DNA of 64,000 nt from Corynebacterium hindlerae (GCF_014117265.1 NZ_CP059833.1:1271069-1335068), one strand, 5' to 3'; positions 1-9,263 are shown, counted from the first letter of the stretch. Numbers and translations: made by a program. Notes: generated by a model not told the origin, from the sequence alone.

Positions 1-595
1 CCGGGTGTTCGACCTCGATCAGTGGTGCCAGCACTTGGACGCTGTTTTGTTCTTGGAATGGCGACAGCAGTGGTGGCAGGCCGGATTCGTTGAGCATGGC
101 TGCGATCTGGTTGGGGAGGGATCGCATTGGGGCGGGCATCACTCGGTCGACGTAGTGCAACACTTGGGATGCCCGTAGTCCTTTGGCGAGGTTGCTCGGG
201 CCGGCGGTGGTGAGAGGGATGGCGATGAGCCACAGCACGAGGAGCGTAGCTGCCACCTGGAACAGTGATCCGATGGCGGAGTCAAGGCGCTGCGAGAATT
301 TGGTTCGGATGTTTTGTCGGAGGTTGCTTCCCACGTAGCTGCCGAGCATGCTGCCGATTCCGATGAGGAGCAGCACGGTGCTGATGGCGAGGAGAAACCG
401 GAAGGCGGTGCTTTCTGTGTAGCTCATCACCCAAGGGGCGAGGAAAGCGCCGCCGAACAGGCCGGTTAGCACGCCGGCGGTCGACAGCACGGATGAGAAG
501 GCACCTTGACGCCACCCGCCGAAGAGGACGGCAATCAATATAATCCCCAGAACGATGTCGACGATCATGCCGGGGTTGTCACTGTATGCAGACAC
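1..595 (-). CDS. CvpA/MarP-type membrane serine protease, N-terminal part (cut by window edge)
   Basis: Only the first ~198 residues are inside the window. They contain four hydrophobic segments of the colicin-V-production (CvpA) type, starting with a membrane segment at about residues 12-30. In Mycobacteriales this membrane part is fused to a periplasmic trypsin-like protease (MarP, Rv3671c), which would lie left of position 1. The GTG at 595-593 is chosen because AGGAG lies 4 nt upstream; an in-frame ATG at 568 has no such site. The order MarP-NUDIX-thioredoxin-nth-crp matches mycobacteria, which supports the call. The protease domain itself is not visible. Confidence 0.8.
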   Translation of the reverse strand, partial: MSAYSDNPGMIVDIVLGIILIAVLFGGWRQGAFSSVLSTAGVLTGLFGGAFLAPWVMSYTESTAFRFLLAISTVLLLIGIGSMLGSYVGSNLRQNIRTKFSQRLDSAIGSLFQVAATLLVLWLIAIPLTTAGPSNLAKGLRASQVLHYVDRVMPAPMRSLPNQIAAMLNESGLPPLLSPFQEQNSVQVLAPLIEVEHP

Positions 596-647
596 GGGTC
601 TCCTGGATTAGGTGGCTACGCTTGGTCGAGGTTTCATCTTACGCTGG

Positions 648-1343
648 TTACCGCTGCTCACCATTGCGGGAGCTGCGGAGCGCCGTGGCGAGGTCAATGC
701 CCATGGGGTTCCAGGGTTCTTCCCACCCGGCGGCGCGGATGGTGGCGGCCAGCACCCCTGCGGTGAATCCCCACACGACGTAACCGCGGTGCCAAAACGC
801 TGGTCCTTGCCAGTTTCCCATCCGCACGATGAAGCGGTTTGCGGGGTTGACCAGCTCGGAGATGGGCGCGCGGAAAATGTCGTCGTTTTCTTCCGGGCTC
901 ACGACGGTGAGTTCTTTTGGTTCCTGCCAGTATCCGAGCACGGGCACCACGGGGTTTCCGGTGGCGCGGATGGCCAGCTCCCCTAGTTGTGCGAGTGGGG
1001 TGACGGTGCGCCTATCGAGTCCGGTTTCTTCCCACGCCTCGCGCAGCGCGGTGTCGACGGGGCTGGTGTCTTCGGGGTCGACGCGCCCGCCGGGAAACGC
1101 CACCTGCCCGGAGTGGGAGCGCATGGTGGGCGTGCGGTGGGTGAGCAGCACGCTGGCGTCGCTTAACGACGTCCCGGAGTACAACATCAGTACCGCAGAG
1201 CGTCGCTGGTGCGCTGGCGCCGGTTGTTCGAACCCGGAGATCAGGTTCCCTTCGGTAGCTCGGCTCACCAGTGTCTGCAGCCAGGCCGGGGATTCCTCTG
1301 GCCGAAGGGTGGTGTTCATCCCGGCGAGATCGTAGCCCGTCAT
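648..1343 (-). CDS. NUDIX hydrolase, CoA pyrophosphatase (NudL) type
   Basis: A 231-aa protein with a NUDIX box: FPGGRVDPED followed by REAWEETGL, the variant spacing of the CoA-pyrophosphatase branch rather than strict MutT. Family members hydrolyse nucleoside-diphosphate derivatives such as CoA using Mg2+ held by the REXXEE glutamates. The ATG overlaps the stop of the thioredoxin-like gene (ATGA), so the two are probably translationally coupled. Another Met at residue 9 is possible but has no better ribosome site. Substrate is inferred from the box type only. Confidence 0.85.
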   Translation of the reverse strand: MTGYDLAGMNTTLRPEESPAWLQTLVSRATEGNLISGFEQPAPAHQRRSAVLMLYSGTSLSDASVLLTHRTPTMRSHSGQVAFPGGRVDPEDTSPVDTALREAWEETGLDRRTVTPLAQLGELAIRATGNPVVPVLGYWQEPKELTVVSPEENDDIFRAPISELVNPANRFIVRMGNWQGPAFWHRGYVVWGFTAGVLAATIRAAGWEEPWNPMGIDLATALRSSRNGEQR

Positions 1344-1885
1344 CGACTGAGCGCTTCTTTCACCGCGGTTTCTAGCTCCGCTTTCGAGGCGAACACTGCG
1401 GGGAAGGTTTGAACGATCTGCTGGTTTTTATCCATTACCACAGTGATGGGTACCACTCCGGGGAGGCCGTAGGTCCCGGCGAAGGTGTTGTGGTCGTCTT
1501 GGAAGCTGGGCAGTTGCACTCCGAGTTCGTTGAGCAGCGCAGCGCCATTGGCTGCGTTAGTGTCTGCGTGGACGCCAACGACATTCCACTCCGGGTGGCT
1601 CTCGGCGAGGTCATCGAACAGCGGTAGCTCCTGGCGGCACGGCCCGCACCACCAGGCCCACACGTTGACTACGGTCGGGGCGTCCGGGGCGGAGTGGGAC
1701 TCCGCGCCGAGGCAGGGCAGTTCAACCTTGCCGAGAGTATCCACAGGGCATTCTGGGCGGGCGGCGACGGGTGTGGCGTCTTCCTCTTGCTTCGTAGGAG
1801 ATCCCAGCATGGAGGGAACGAGGAAGACGAGGGAGATGAGGATGAGGGCGCTCGCAACGATCGTCCAGACACCTGTTTTACTCAA
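1340..1885 (-). CDS. TlpA/ResA-like membrane-anchored thioredoxin-fold protein
   Basis: 181 aa with an N-terminal membrane anchor (about residues 8-28) and an extracytoplasmic thioredoxin fold. The redox motif is [13 protein letters not shown] (CGPC). Further along, [13 protein letters not shown] carries the cis-Pro loop typical of TlpA/ResA proteins. It probably handles disulfides outside the membrane. It overlaps nth upstream by 8 bp and the NUDIX gene downstream by 4 bp, so these genes look like one operon. The same neighbours exist in mycobacteria (Rv3672c-Rv3674c). The in vivo partner is unknown. Confidence 0.85.
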   Translation of the reverse strand: MSKTGVWTIVASALILISLVFLVPSMLGSPTKQEEDATPVAARPECPVDTLGKVELPCLGAESHSAPDAPTVVNVWAWWCGPCRQELPLFDDLAESHPEWNVVGVHADTNAANGAALLNELGVQLPSFQDDHNTFAGTYGLPGVVPITVVMDKNQQIVQTFPAVFASKAELETAVKEALSR

Positions 1886-2612
1886 CGTTTCCCTCCACTA
1901 GCGCTAACAAGTGCTCGCGTTCTGGCCCCTTCACCAGCTGCTCTGCCGTCACAAAATCCGCGGGACCGGCCTTGCCAAAGCTAGGGCACAGCTTAGCGAT
2001 AAAACAGGCGCCACACGCAGCCCGCCGAGAATGGCACACCCGCCGACCGTGAAAAATGAGCCGGTGGGACACCATCGTCCATTCTTTCCGCTCAATGAGC
2101 TCTTGCAGCTGCTTTTCGACGGCCACAGGGTCGGTCTCCTCAGTGAGCCCCAGGCGACGCACCAACCGCCCGAAGTGAGTATCCACCGTAAGCCCAGGGA
2201 CGCCGAAGGCGTTTCCTAACACCACATTTGCGGTTTTGCGCCCTACCCCGGGCAGTTTCACTAGATCTTCGAGTCGGTTGGGGACTTCGCCATCGTGGTC
2301 GTCGTAAAGCTGCTGCCCGAGCTTGATCAGCGCCTTCGCCTTGTTGCGGTAGAAACCTGTAGGACGAATCAGCTCCTCAAGTTCCGTGAGGTTCGCTGAC
2401 GCATACGCCTCCGCGGTGGGGTACGTGGCGAATAGCGCTGGGGTGACTTGGTTGACTCTCACGTCCGTGGTTTGGGCGGATAGCACTGTGGCCACCAGCA
2501 GCTCTAGCGGATTGGTGAAATCGAGCTCGGCCCGCGCCTCGGGATAACAAACCGCCAGCATGCGGTTAATTTTTCGGGCACGACGTTTGCGGGCCAACGG
2601 TGATTCAGCCAT
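1878..2612 (-). CDS. nth: Endonuclease III (DNA glycosylase/AP lyase)
   Basis: About 244 aa. It has the helix-hairpin-helix [11 protein letters not shown] with the catalytic Lys, the catalytic Asp in VDTHFGR, and a C-terminal [4Fe-4S] signature C-x6-C-x2-C-x5-C. It removes oxidised pyrimidines in base-excision repair. The start at 2612 is chosen because the minus-strand -10 hexamer TATACT (2624-2619) ends 6 nt before it, which suggests a leaderless mRNA. An in-frame ATG at 2636 lies upstream of that -10 and would add 8 residues. The gene diverges from glxR. Confidence 0.93.
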   Translation of the reverse strand: MAESPLARKRRARKINRMLAVCYPEARAELDFTNPLELLVATVLSAQTTDVRVNQVTPALFATYPTAEAYASANLTELEELIRPTGFYRNKAKALIKLGQQLYDDHDGEVPNRLEDLVKLPGVGRKTANVVLGNAFGVPGLTVDTHFGRLVRRLGLTEETDPVAVEKQLQELIERKEWTMVSHRLIFHGRRVCHSRRAACGACFIAKLCPSFGKAGPADFVTAEQLVKGPEREHLLALVEGNVE

Positions 2613-2903
2613 AAGAGCAGTATAGTCGGAGGACATGAGCGTCCTCTATGCCGTCTTTACTCCAATCGTCATCGCTGTCTTTGCCATCCAGATGGAAAAA
2701 TTTGAGACTTTTTCGACACGAGCGAGCACCCCAACCACCGACCCAACTGCCTAAACTTTCACATTTCCCCAGGATTGTCGCTTTTGTCACAGAAAAAACT
2801 GCACAATCGGGCAAAGAACAGGTAGAGTTTTAGCAGAGCTACAGCGTGTGCTGCATCGCATATCTTTTCCAGGCACACGACTTTCACAAGAAGGAGAAGT
2901 GAA

Positions 2904-3587
2904 TTGGAAGGCGTACAGGACATCCTGTCACGAGCTGGAATCTTCCAGGGCGTAGATCCAATTGCAGTTAACAGCCTGATCCGCGACCTTGAATCCGTTC
3001 GGTTCCCACGTGGCACCACCATCTTCGAAGAAGGCGAACCAGGCGATCGCCTCTACATCATCACCGCCGGCAAGGTGAAGCTGGCCCGCCATGCCAACGA
3101 CGGCCGCGAGAACCTCCTCACCGTCATGGGCCCATCCGACATGTTCGGTGAACTGTCCATCTTCGACCCAGGCCCACGCACCTCCTCCGCGGTGTGCGTC
3201 ACCGAGGTTCAGGCAGCCACCATGAACTCCGAGATGCTTCGCTCCTGGATTGCCCAGTACCCGGAGATCTCCGAGCAGCTGCTGCGTGTGCTGGCACGCC
3301 GTCTGCGTCGCACCAATGCGTCCCTCGCAGACCTGATCTTCACCGATGTCCCAGGTCGCGTGGCGAAGACTCTGCTGCAGCTGGCGAACCGCTTCGGCAC
3401 CCAGGAGGGCAACGCTCTCCGCGTGAACCACGACCTCACTCAGGAAGAGATCGCCCAGCTGGTCGGCGCTTCTCGCGAGACCGTAAACAAGGCCCTGGCA
3501 ACGTTCGCGCAACGTAGTTGGATTCGTTTGGAAGGCAAGTCGGTGCTGATCACGGACGCTGAGCACCTGGCTAAGCGCGCCCGCTAG
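2904..3587 (+). CDS. glxR: Crp/Fnr-family cAMP-responsive global regulator GlxR
   Basis: 227 aa, the same length as C. glutamicum GlxR and very similar to it. It has an N-terminal cyclic-nucleotide-binding beta-roll (phosphate-binding cassette [16 protein letters not shown]) and a C-terminal winged helix with [17 protein letters not shown]. The start is TTG at 2904, set by AAGGAG at 2891-2896 with 7 nt spacing; the GTG at 2899 is out of frame. In corynebacteria GlxR controls carbon, respiration and many other genes by binding TGTGA-N6-TCACA sites. A strong terminator follows. Confidence 0.97.
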   Translation: MEGVQDILSRAGIFQGVDPIAVNSLIRDLESVRFPRGTTIFEEGEPGDRLYIITAGKVKLARHANDGRENLLTVMGPSDMFGELSIFDPGPRTSSAVCVTEVQAATMNSEMLRSWIAQYPEISEQLLRVLARRLRRTNASLADLIFTDVPGRVAKTLLQLANRFGTQEGNALRVNHDLTQEEIAQLVGASRETVNKALATFAQRSWIRLEGKSVLITDAEHLAKRAR

Positions 3588-3593
3588 AACGCG

Positions 3594-3635
3594 AAAAATC
3601 TCCATACCGAGTTTGGTTCGGTATGGAGATTTTTT
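3594..3635. terminator. Bidirectional terminator between glxR and the MBL hydrolase gene
   Basis: An inverted repeat with arms at 3594-3610 and 3618-3635 around a 7-nt loop. The left arm starts with an A run and the right arm ends with six T, so it can stop transcripts from both directions between the two convergent genes. Confidence 0.9.
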
Positions 3636-3640
3636 ATGTC

Positions 3641-4456
3641 TTACAGAGAGTCCAGGTACCGCACGGTGACGCGGGTGGACTGGGCGGCTGCGCTGCGCAG
3701 CACGGGGTCAACGTCGGTGTAGATCTCATCCACCAACTGCTCCACGGTTGCGTCTTCCCCGAGCTTCGCCCGGGCTTCCTTGACCTGCCGCAGGCGCTGC
3801 TCGCGACGGTCTAGATACTTGCGTGCAAGTTCCGCAGTGTTCGCGTGCTCTGGCCCATGGGCGGGAAGCAAGGTGACGCCTTCGCCACGTTCTTCCAGCA
3901 TGCTGAGGGTCTTGAGGTAGGCGCCAAGTTCACCGTCAGTTTCGGAGATCATGGTGGTGTGTCGGCCCGCGATGGTGTCGCCAGTGACGATGCCTTCGAG
4001 GGTGGACTTACCCGGTTCCCCGCTCCAGATGAAGAAGCAAACGGAGTCGCTGGTGTGGCCAGGAGTGTGCACGACCTCAATCTGAGGCGTCAGGCCTGGC
4101 AGAGTGATGATCTCGCCGTCCTTGAGCGCATCGGCGCCACGGCTGTAGGACGCGTCGAAACTGCGAACCGGCACGCCAGTAAGCTGCCGGAAGCGATCGA
4201 TCGAGTCCGCGTGGTCATGGTGCCGGTGAGTGATCAGAATGAGGGCGACCTCAGCGGCCTTTTGATGCAGAACGTTAAGGTGGCCTTCATCCTCCGGGCC
4301 TGGATCGATCACGACGCTGACTTTGTCTTCCGGTCCGCGGATGATCCAAGAATTAGTACCTTCGAGCGAGCTGTAGCTTGGATTTGGGCACAGCACGACG
4401 GCGGTAGATTCAGTAACAGGACGAAGTTGACTGTAAGCAGGGTGCTCCATACCCAC
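3641..4456 (-). CDS. Metallo-beta-lactamase-fold hydrolase
   Basis: 271 aa with the metal-binding motif THRHHDHADS (HxHxDH), then HTPGHTSDS and a late PAHGPE, as in the glyoxalase II/lactonase-like branch. These enzymes hydrolyse esters or thioesters using two metal ions. The GTG at 4456 is preceded by AAAAGG at good spacing; the ATG two codons later is the alternative. It sits beside crp in mycobacteria as well (Rv3677c). The substrate is unknown. Confidence 0.85.
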   Translation of the reverse strand: MGMEHPAYSQLRPVTESTAVVLCPNPSYSSLEGTNSWIIRGPEDKVSVVIDPGPEDEGHLNVLHQKAAEVALILITHRHHDHADSIDRFRQLTGVPVRSFDASYSRGADALKDGEIITLPGLTPQIEVVHTPGHTSDSVCFFIWSGEPGKSTLEGIVTGDTIAGRHTTMISETDGELGAYLKTLSMLEERGEGVTLLPAHGPEHANTAELARKYLDRREQRLRQVKEARAKLGEDATVEQLVDEIYTDVDPVLRSAAAQSTRVTVRYLDSL

Positions 4457-4491
4457 TAGCTTATCCTTTTCCAGATCTAAAGGGCGTTTGA

Positions 4492-4947
4492 TTAGCTGGC
4501 GATTTCAACCACAATCTCGATCTCGACGGGTGATCCTAGTGGCAGTTCGTAGACTCCCACCGCCGAACGAGCGTGTTGGCCGGCATCGCCGAAAATCTCA
4601 CCGAGCAGATTTGACGCGCCATTAACGACGCTCGGCTGCCCATTAAACCCTTCCGCAGAGGCAACAAAACCCGTCACTTTCAGTACACGGGTCACGTTGT
4701 CGATGCCCACCAGGGCATCCACTGCCGCGAGGGCGTTGAGCGTGGCAGTCCGCGCCAGGTCCTCCGCAGCTTCAGCAGTGACGTCCCATCCTACTTTTCC
4801 GGTGGCGGGGAGGGAGCCGTCGACAAACGGCAGCTGCCCCGACGTCCACACCTGGTTGCCTACTTGCACTGCAGGTACGTATGCGGCAACGGGCGTCGCA
4901 ACGCTAGGCAGCTCAATGCCCATTTCTGCCAATTTCTTGGAGATCAT
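4492..4947 (-). CDS. RidA/YjgF-family protein
   Basis: 151 aa of the RidA fold: VQVGNQVWTSGQLPF near residue 30 and a long central helix region rich in Ala. Family members deaminate reactive enamine/imine intermediates, but several subgroups lack that activity. I do not see the usual C-terminal Arg-Ala-Ala-V signature in full (GQHARSAVGVYELP is the equivalent). The ATG overlaps the stop of the upstream 51-aa gene (ATGA), indicating coupling. Orthologous context is Rv3678c. Confidence 0.85.
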   Translation of the reverse strand: MISKKLAEMGIELPSVATPVAAYVPAVQVGNQVWTSGQLPFVDGSLPATGKVGWDVTAEAAEDLARTATLNALAAVDALVGIDNVTRVLKVTGFVASAEGFNGQPSVVNGASNLLGEIFGDAGQHARSAVGVYELPLGSPVEIEIVVEIAS

Positions 4948-5099
4948 TGCTTCTCTCGCTTCAGGTAGGCGACATGGCTTTCTGGGTTCGGGCCAGGCAA
5001 AACAGTGACGAGCTCCCAGCCATCTTCACCCCAGGTGTCAAGGATTTGCTTCGTTGCGTGCGTCAGCAACGGCACGGTGGCGTATTCCCAAGTAGTCAT
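4944..5099 (-). CDS. DUF4177-like small protein (51 aa)
   Basis: A short gene, easily missed. It encodes 51 residues starting MTTWEYATVPLLTHATKQIL and containing GEDGWELVTVLPGP, the core pattern of DUF4177 proteins (aromatic N-terminus, then DGWELV). The stop overlaps the ATG of ridA by ATGA. Mycobacteria carry the same small gene at the same place (Rv3678A). Function is unknown; the coupling suggests it is made together with the RidA protein. Confidence 0.8.
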   Translation of the reverse strand: MTTWEYATVPLLTHATKQILDTWGEDGWELVTVLPGPNPESHVAYLKREKQ

Positions 5100-5101
5100 G
5101 C

Positions 5102-5410
5102 CTATATTCCTACCAGTTCACCGCCCGAGGCGAGATATTCCGCCCAACTGGTGATGTGTGGGTTCTTGCGCAGCAGCGCACGGCGCTGGCGTTCAGTGAG
5201 GCCACCCCACACGCCGAACTCGACCCGGTTATCCAGGGCATCGGCGCGGCACTGCAACATGACTGGGCAGTGGCGACAAATTGCCGCGGCGCGACGTTGT
5301 GCGGCACCCCGCACAAACAATGCGTCTGGGTCGCCGTCGCGACATTTCGCCAACGTAACCCATTCGCCTCGGTCGATTAACTGCTGGTCAGTTACCAACG
5401 ATGCAGTCAT
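5102..5410 (-). CDS. whcA: WhiB-family iron-sulfur regulator (WhiB4/WhcA type)
   Basis: 102 aa with four cysteines at about 23, 45, 48 and 54 (C-x21-C-x2-C-x5-C) that bind a [4Fe-4S] cluster, then the GVWGG turn (66-70) and a basic C-terminal stretch (ERQRRALLRK). The start at 5410 follows AAGGAGG with 8 nt spacing; a longer frame upstream has no ribosome site. In C. glutamicum WhcA lowers expression of oxidative-stress genes. It diverges from the PBP gene, as whiB4 does from ponA2 in mycobacteria. Confidence 0.93.
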   Translation of the reverse strand: MTASLVTDQQLIDRGEWVTLAKCRDGDPDALFVRGAAQRRAAAICRHCPVMLQCRADALDNRVEFGVWGGLTERQRRALLRKNPHITSWAEYLASGGELVGI

Positions 5411-5446
5411 GTTCCCGGCCTCCTTGCTACACGTCTGTGTGACGCA

Positions 5447-5462
5447 TGTAAGTGTATTCACA
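5447..5462. promoter_or_regulatory. Candidate GlxR (Crp-type) site between whcA and the PBP gene
   Basis: The 16-mer TGTAAGTGTATTCACA matches 9 of 12 fixed positions of the TGTGA-NNTANN-TCACA consensus, with one strong half (TTCACA). It lies in the short divergent promoter region. Matching was done by eye only, so this is a candidate. Confidence 0.35.
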
Positions 5463-5536
5463 CAATTTACAGAATGTCGAATGTGTCACACAAATGGGGG
5501 TCTACACACGAAGAGTTTTTGCGTAGGGTATTAGAG

Positions 5537-7921
5537 GTGTCCAGTTTGAAGTCATTAGCCAAAGCTCTCGGGGCGATAATCGCAGGAGGCGTGGTCGGCG
5601 CAGCCGCCCTAGCCCCCGTCGCCAGCCTGTCCGGCGTAGCCATCGCGCAGACAAACGCGACGATGCAATCAAACCTCGCCGACCTTACCGACGGCACTGC
5701 CCCCGGCGTCTCCACGATCACTGACGTGAACGGCACGCCCATCGCTTGGATCTATGACCAGTACCGGCTCGATGTGAAGTCCGACCAGATTTCGCCCAAC
5801 ATGAAGAAGGCGATCGTCGCCATCGAGGACCGTCGCTTCTACGAGCACGATGGCGTGGACTGGCGCGGCACTGCCCGCGCTATGCTCACGAACCTCACCT
5901 CCGGCGCCGTAGAACAGGGCGCATCGACGCTGAACCAGCAGTACGTGAAGAATTATTTGCTGCTTGTCGACGCCAAAACCGAAGCCGAACAGGTTGCCGC
6001 TACCGAAACGAGCTATGCCCGCAAACTCCGCGAAATGCGCATGGCCTCGGATTTGGAGAAACACCTCAGCAAGGACGAAATTCTCACCCGCTACCTCAAT
6101 ATCGTCCCCTACGGCAATGGCGCGTTCGGGATCGAAGCTGCCGCACAGACGTACTTCGGTAAACCAGCCCTGGATCTATCCGTCCCGGAATCGGCACTGC
6201 TCGCCGGAATTTTGCAGTCCTCCTCCGCGCTGAACCCGTACGTCAACCCGGAAGGAATGACGCAGCGCCGCAACCAGGTTCTGGACGCCATGGCTCTCTC
6301 TGGCGACATCACCGCAGAACAAGCAGGCCAGTTCAAGGCTGAGCCACTTGGCATTTTGGAATCGCCAAACCAGCTCCCCAACGGCTGTATCACTGCCGGG
6401 GATCGGGGATTCTTCTGCGACTATGCACTCAAGTACCTGGAAGGAAACGGGGTGTCTCCAGAGCAGCTAGCTCGGGACGGCCTAACGGTAAAGACCACCC
6501 TCGATCCAGCGGTGCAGGACGCAGCCCGCAAGGCGGTCGCGGACCACACCGATCCCAAAGCCGTCGGCGTCGCCGAAGTGGTCAACGTGGTGCAGCCGGG
6601 TCAAGACACCCGCCGAATCTTGGCGATGGCCTCCTCCCGCGAGTACGGTCTCGACGCGGAAGCCAGCCAAACAGTGCTGCCACAGACCTCAGTACGGCTC
6701 GGCAATGGCGCTGGCTCGGTGTTCAAGATTTTCACCGCAGCAGCAGCCATTCAGCAAGGCATGGGCATCGAAACTGAACTCGACGTCCCTAAGCGCGTCG
6801 AAATCTCGGGAATGGGTTCCGGTGGAGCCCAGAATTGCCCACCGGGGAAGTACTGCGTAGAAAACGCAGGTGCCTACAAACCAAAAATGTCCCTCAAGCA
6901 GGCGTTGGCACAGTCACCCAACACCACGTTTGTCAAGCTCATTGAGCAAGTAGGGGTTAAGGACACCGTTAATATGGCGGTGAAGCTTGGACTGCGCGAC
7001 TACCAGGACGCCGGCAGCTTCGATGGCCAATCCTCCATCGCGCAATACTTCACCGACCACAACCTGGGATCCTTCACGCTTGGCCCCACGGCCGTGAACC
7101 CCCTCCAGCTATCAAACGTGGCCGCAACCCTCGCGTCCGAAGGCATGTGGTGCGAACCGAGCCCCATCGAATCTGTCACCGACCGCACCGGCCAACCAGT
7201 CCAGTTGAAGAAAAAGCCTTGTGAGCAGGCAGTGGAACCGGCCGTTGCACACGCCCTCGCCAACGCGTTGAGCGACGACATCAAGAACGGCACCGCAGCA
7301 CCAGCGGCTGGGAATTGGGGCTGGAGGGCACCGACTGCTGGCAAGACCGGTACTACCGAATCGCACCAGTCAGCTGCCTTCATGGGATTCAACTCGAACT
7401 TCGCTGCCGCGCCGTACATCTATAACGACGGCACGCAAACCACGCCACTGTGCACCGGCCCAGTCCGGCAGTGTGGCGAAGGAACGCTTTTCGGTGGCAT
7501 GGAACCTGCGAATACGTGGATGGCTATCGCGACGAACACTCCGGGCGCCGCAGCTGGCACGCTCCCACAGGTGGATCCAACCCTGGTGAAGGGCAAGACG
7601 CAGGCGATCCTCGATCAGGTGAATGGCAAAGACGCCACGACTGCGCAGCAACTCCTGCAATCTCAGGGCTACACAGTGACCATCGAAATGGTCAGCGGAC
7701 CGTCGAACAGAAAAAACCGCGTCATTAACGTGAAACTGGGGAACACCCGCGACGCAAAACCTCCCGTGACACTGCTGATTTCCGACGGTTCCCAATATGT
7801 TCCACCGGCCCCAGAACGGGGTCGAGGCAGTGATGAACGGCCAGGCCGACCTGAGGGACCAGCCCAGCCACCATCATTGGAAGACTTGGTGAATAACTTC
7901 CTGCGACAAAACGGGCTATAG
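5537..7921 (+). CDS. Class A penicillin-binding protein (PonA2/Pbp1a type) with PASTA domain
   Basis: About 794 aa. Order: short cytoplasmic tail, membrane anchor (~10-35), GT51 glycosyltransferase with EDRRFYEHDGVDWRG (Glu ~97) and GASTLNQQYVKN, then a transpeptidase with SVFK (Ser ~394), SPN (~460) and KTG (~603), and a single C-terminal PASTA-like domain with a proline/arginine tail. It polymerises and crosslinks peptidoglycan. GTG 5537 is preferred: TAGGGT at 5524-5529 ends 7 nt before it, suggesting a leaderless mRNA. The ATG at 5474 lies upstream and has no ribosome site. Confidence 0.93.
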   Translation: MSSLKSLAKALGAIIAGGVVGAAALAPVASLSGVAIAQTNATMQSNLADLTDGTAPGVSTITDVNGTPIAWIYDQYRLDVKSDQISPNMKKAIVAIEDRRFYEHDGVDWRGTARAMLTNLTSGAVEQGASTLNQQYVKNYLLLVDAKTEAEQVAATETSYARKLREMRMASDLEKHLSKDEILTRYLNIVPYGNGAFGIEAAAQTYFGKPALDLSVPESALLAGILQSSSALNPYVNPEGMTQRRNQVLDAMALSGDITAEQAGQFKAEPLGILESPNQLPNGCITAGDRGFFCDYALKYLEGNGVSPEQLARDGLTVKTTLDPAVQDAARKAVADHTDPKAVGVAEVVNVVQPGQDTRRILAMASSREYGLDAEASQTVLPQTSVRLGNGAGSVFKIFTAAAAIQQGMGIETELDVPKRVEISGMGSGGAQNCPPGKYCVENAGAYKPKMSLKQALAQSPNTTFVKLIEQVGVKDTVNMAVKLGLRDYQDAGSFDGQSSIAQYFTDHNLGSFTLGPTAVNPLQLSNVAATLASEGMWCEPSPIESVTDRTGQPVQLKKKPCEQAVEPAVAHALANALSDDIKNGTAAPAAGNWGWRAPTAGKTGTTESHQSAAFMGFNSNFAAAPYIYNDGTQTTPLCTGPVRQCGEGTLFGGMEPANTWMAIATNTPGAAAGTLPQVDPTLVKGKTQAILDQVNGKDATTAQQLLQSQGYTVTIEMVSGPSNRKNRVINVKLGNTRDAKPPVTLLISDGSQYVPPAPERGRGSDERPGRPEGPAQPPSLEDLVNNFLRQNGL

Positions 7922-8344
7922 GGCTGCGCGGACAGCCGTCGATAAGCGCTTGCCATCGACGCGCCCCGCTGCCGCCTTCGTCGCTGCCTGCATCGCGGAC
8001 CCCATGTTCGGGTTCTCCAGGTCGGCGATCACGTCCTTAACCAGGGCGTCCAGCTCCGCGTCCGTGAGCTGCTTCGGCTGGTACTCGGCTAGGATCGCGG
8101 CCTCGGCGAGCTCACTGTCCGCCAGCTCCTGACGCCCGTTCTGGGCGTAGACCTCGGCAGACTCCTTGCGCTTCTTGATTTCACGGGCAATCAACTTCAA
8201 GATGTCCTCGTCAGTAGCCTCATGCTTGGAGCCGCTAACTTCCTCCATCAGAATCGCCGAAAGCAGCATGCGAAGCGTATTGGTGCGCTGCTTTTCCTTG
8301 GCCTTCATCGCTGTTTTGAGATCATCTCTAATCTGCTGTTTCAT
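7916..8344 (-). CDS. GatB/YqeY domain protein
   Basis: 142 aa, all-helical and lysine-rich at the N-terminus (MKQQIRDDLKTAMKAKEKQR), with AAILAEYQPKQLTDAEL and GSAMQAATKAAAGRVDGK, typical of the YqeY family, which resembles the tRNA-binding tail of GatB. The role is not firmly known. ATG 8344 lies 7 nt after the -10 hexamer TATGCT (8357-8352), pointing to a leaderless transcript. It converges on the PBP gene; the coding regions overlap by 6 bp. Confidence 0.88.
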   Translation of the reverse strand: MKQQIRDDLKTAMKAKEKQRTNTLRMLLSAILMEEVSGSKHEATDEDILKLIAREIKKRKESAEVYAQNGRQELADSELAEAAILAEYQPKQLTDAELDALVKDVIADLENPNMGSAMQAATKAAAGRVDGKRLSTAVRAAL

Positions 8345-8351
8345 GAGTTTC

Positions 8352-8371
8352 AGCATACGCACCGGTAGCAT
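8352..8371. promoter_or_regulatory. Back-to-back -10 boxes of the divergent yqeY-like and phosphoesterase genes
   Basis: Minus-strand TATGCT (8357-8352) and plus-strand TAGCAT (8366-8371) each end 7 nt before the start codon of their gene (8344 and 8379). The start codons are only 34 bp apart, so each -35 region falls at or inside the other gene's start. Confidence 0.6.
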
Positions 8372-8378
8372 GGCATGC

Positions 8379-9263
8379 GTGAAGAAAATCTTGCTTTCCT
8401 TGTTCGGTGCCGGCCTCACGACCATGGCCTGGGGGTATTCGGAGCTCTCACGCTTCCGGCTCAAGCACGAAACACTCGAGGTATTCGAACCAGGTTTTCT
8501 CGACGGCGGAGAGTTCACCATCCTGCACATCTCCGACCTCCACATGCTGCCCGCCCACAGCAGGAAACAGCAATGGGTCGCAGCGCTATCCGCCTTAAAC
8601 CCCGACCTCGTGGTCAACACCGGTGACAACCTCAGCTCCGCCGACGCCGTCCCCGCAGTACTCCGCGCTCTGGGCCCACTGCTCTCCAAGCCCGGGCTGT
8701 TTGTCTTTGGCACCAACGACTACTTCGGGCCACGCCCCGTCAACCCCATCGGTTACCTCCTGGGCAAGAAACGCAAAGTCAGCGACCAGGCCCTTCCCTG
8801 GGAAGGGATGCGCGCAGCGTTCCTCGAGCACGGCTGGCGCGATGCCACCCACCAACGCCACGAATTCAAGGTCGGTAAGGTACGCATCGCAGCCGCAGGT
8901 GTCGACGACCCCCACCACAACCTGGACAACTACTCCCTCGTAGCCGGCTCCCCCAACCCCGACGCCGACCTAACAATCGCACTCACCCACTCCCCCGAAC
9001 CACGCGTACTCACACAATTCGAAGCCGACGGCTACGACCTCTCCCTCTCCGGCCACACCCACGGTGGACAGCTGTGCCTGCCCTTCGAACGGGCAATCGT
9101 GACCAACTGCGGCATCGACCGAACTCGCGCCAACGGGCTACACCGCTTCGGGAAAATGTGGATGCACGTCACCAACGGCCTCGGCACCTCACCCTACGTG
9201 CCATTCCGCATCTTCTGCCGACCTTCCGCCACCCTGATTCACCTCGTGGAAAAGGCCAATTAG
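8379..9263 (+). CDS. Membrane-anchored calcineurin-like metallophosphoesterase
   Basis: 294 aa. An N-terminal hydrophobic anchor is followed by the dimetal motifs ISDLHML (DxH), NTGDN, GTNDY (in place of GNHD), LTHSPEP and SGHTHGGQ. It resembles the YkuE/Rv3683 group of phosphodiesterases. The GTG start at 8379 follows TAGCAT by 7 nt, so it is probably leaderless. The change of GNHD to GTND keeps the Asn and Asp. Substrate unknown. Confidence 0.88.
   Translation: MKKILLSLFGAGLTTMAWGYSELSRFRLKHETLEVFEPGFLDGGEFTILHISDLHMLPAHSRKQQWVAALSALNPDLVVNTGDNLSSADAVPAVLRALGPLLSKPGLFVFGTNDYFGPRPVNPIGYLLGKKRKVSDQALPWEGMRAAFLEHGWRDATHQRHEFKVGKVRIAAAGVDDPHHNLDNYSLVAGSPNPDADLTIALTHSPEPRVLTQFEADGYDLSLSGHTHGGQLCLPFERAIVTNCGIDRTRANGLHRFGKMWMHVTNGLGTSPYVPFRIFCRPSATLIHLVEKAN

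Noticed and set aside
2840..2870. A GlxR autoregulation site upstream of glxR (GTGTGCTGCATCGCAT)
   Set aside because: Only one half resembles TGTG; the other half lacks CACA. Autoregulation is known in C. glutamicum, but I cannot place the site.
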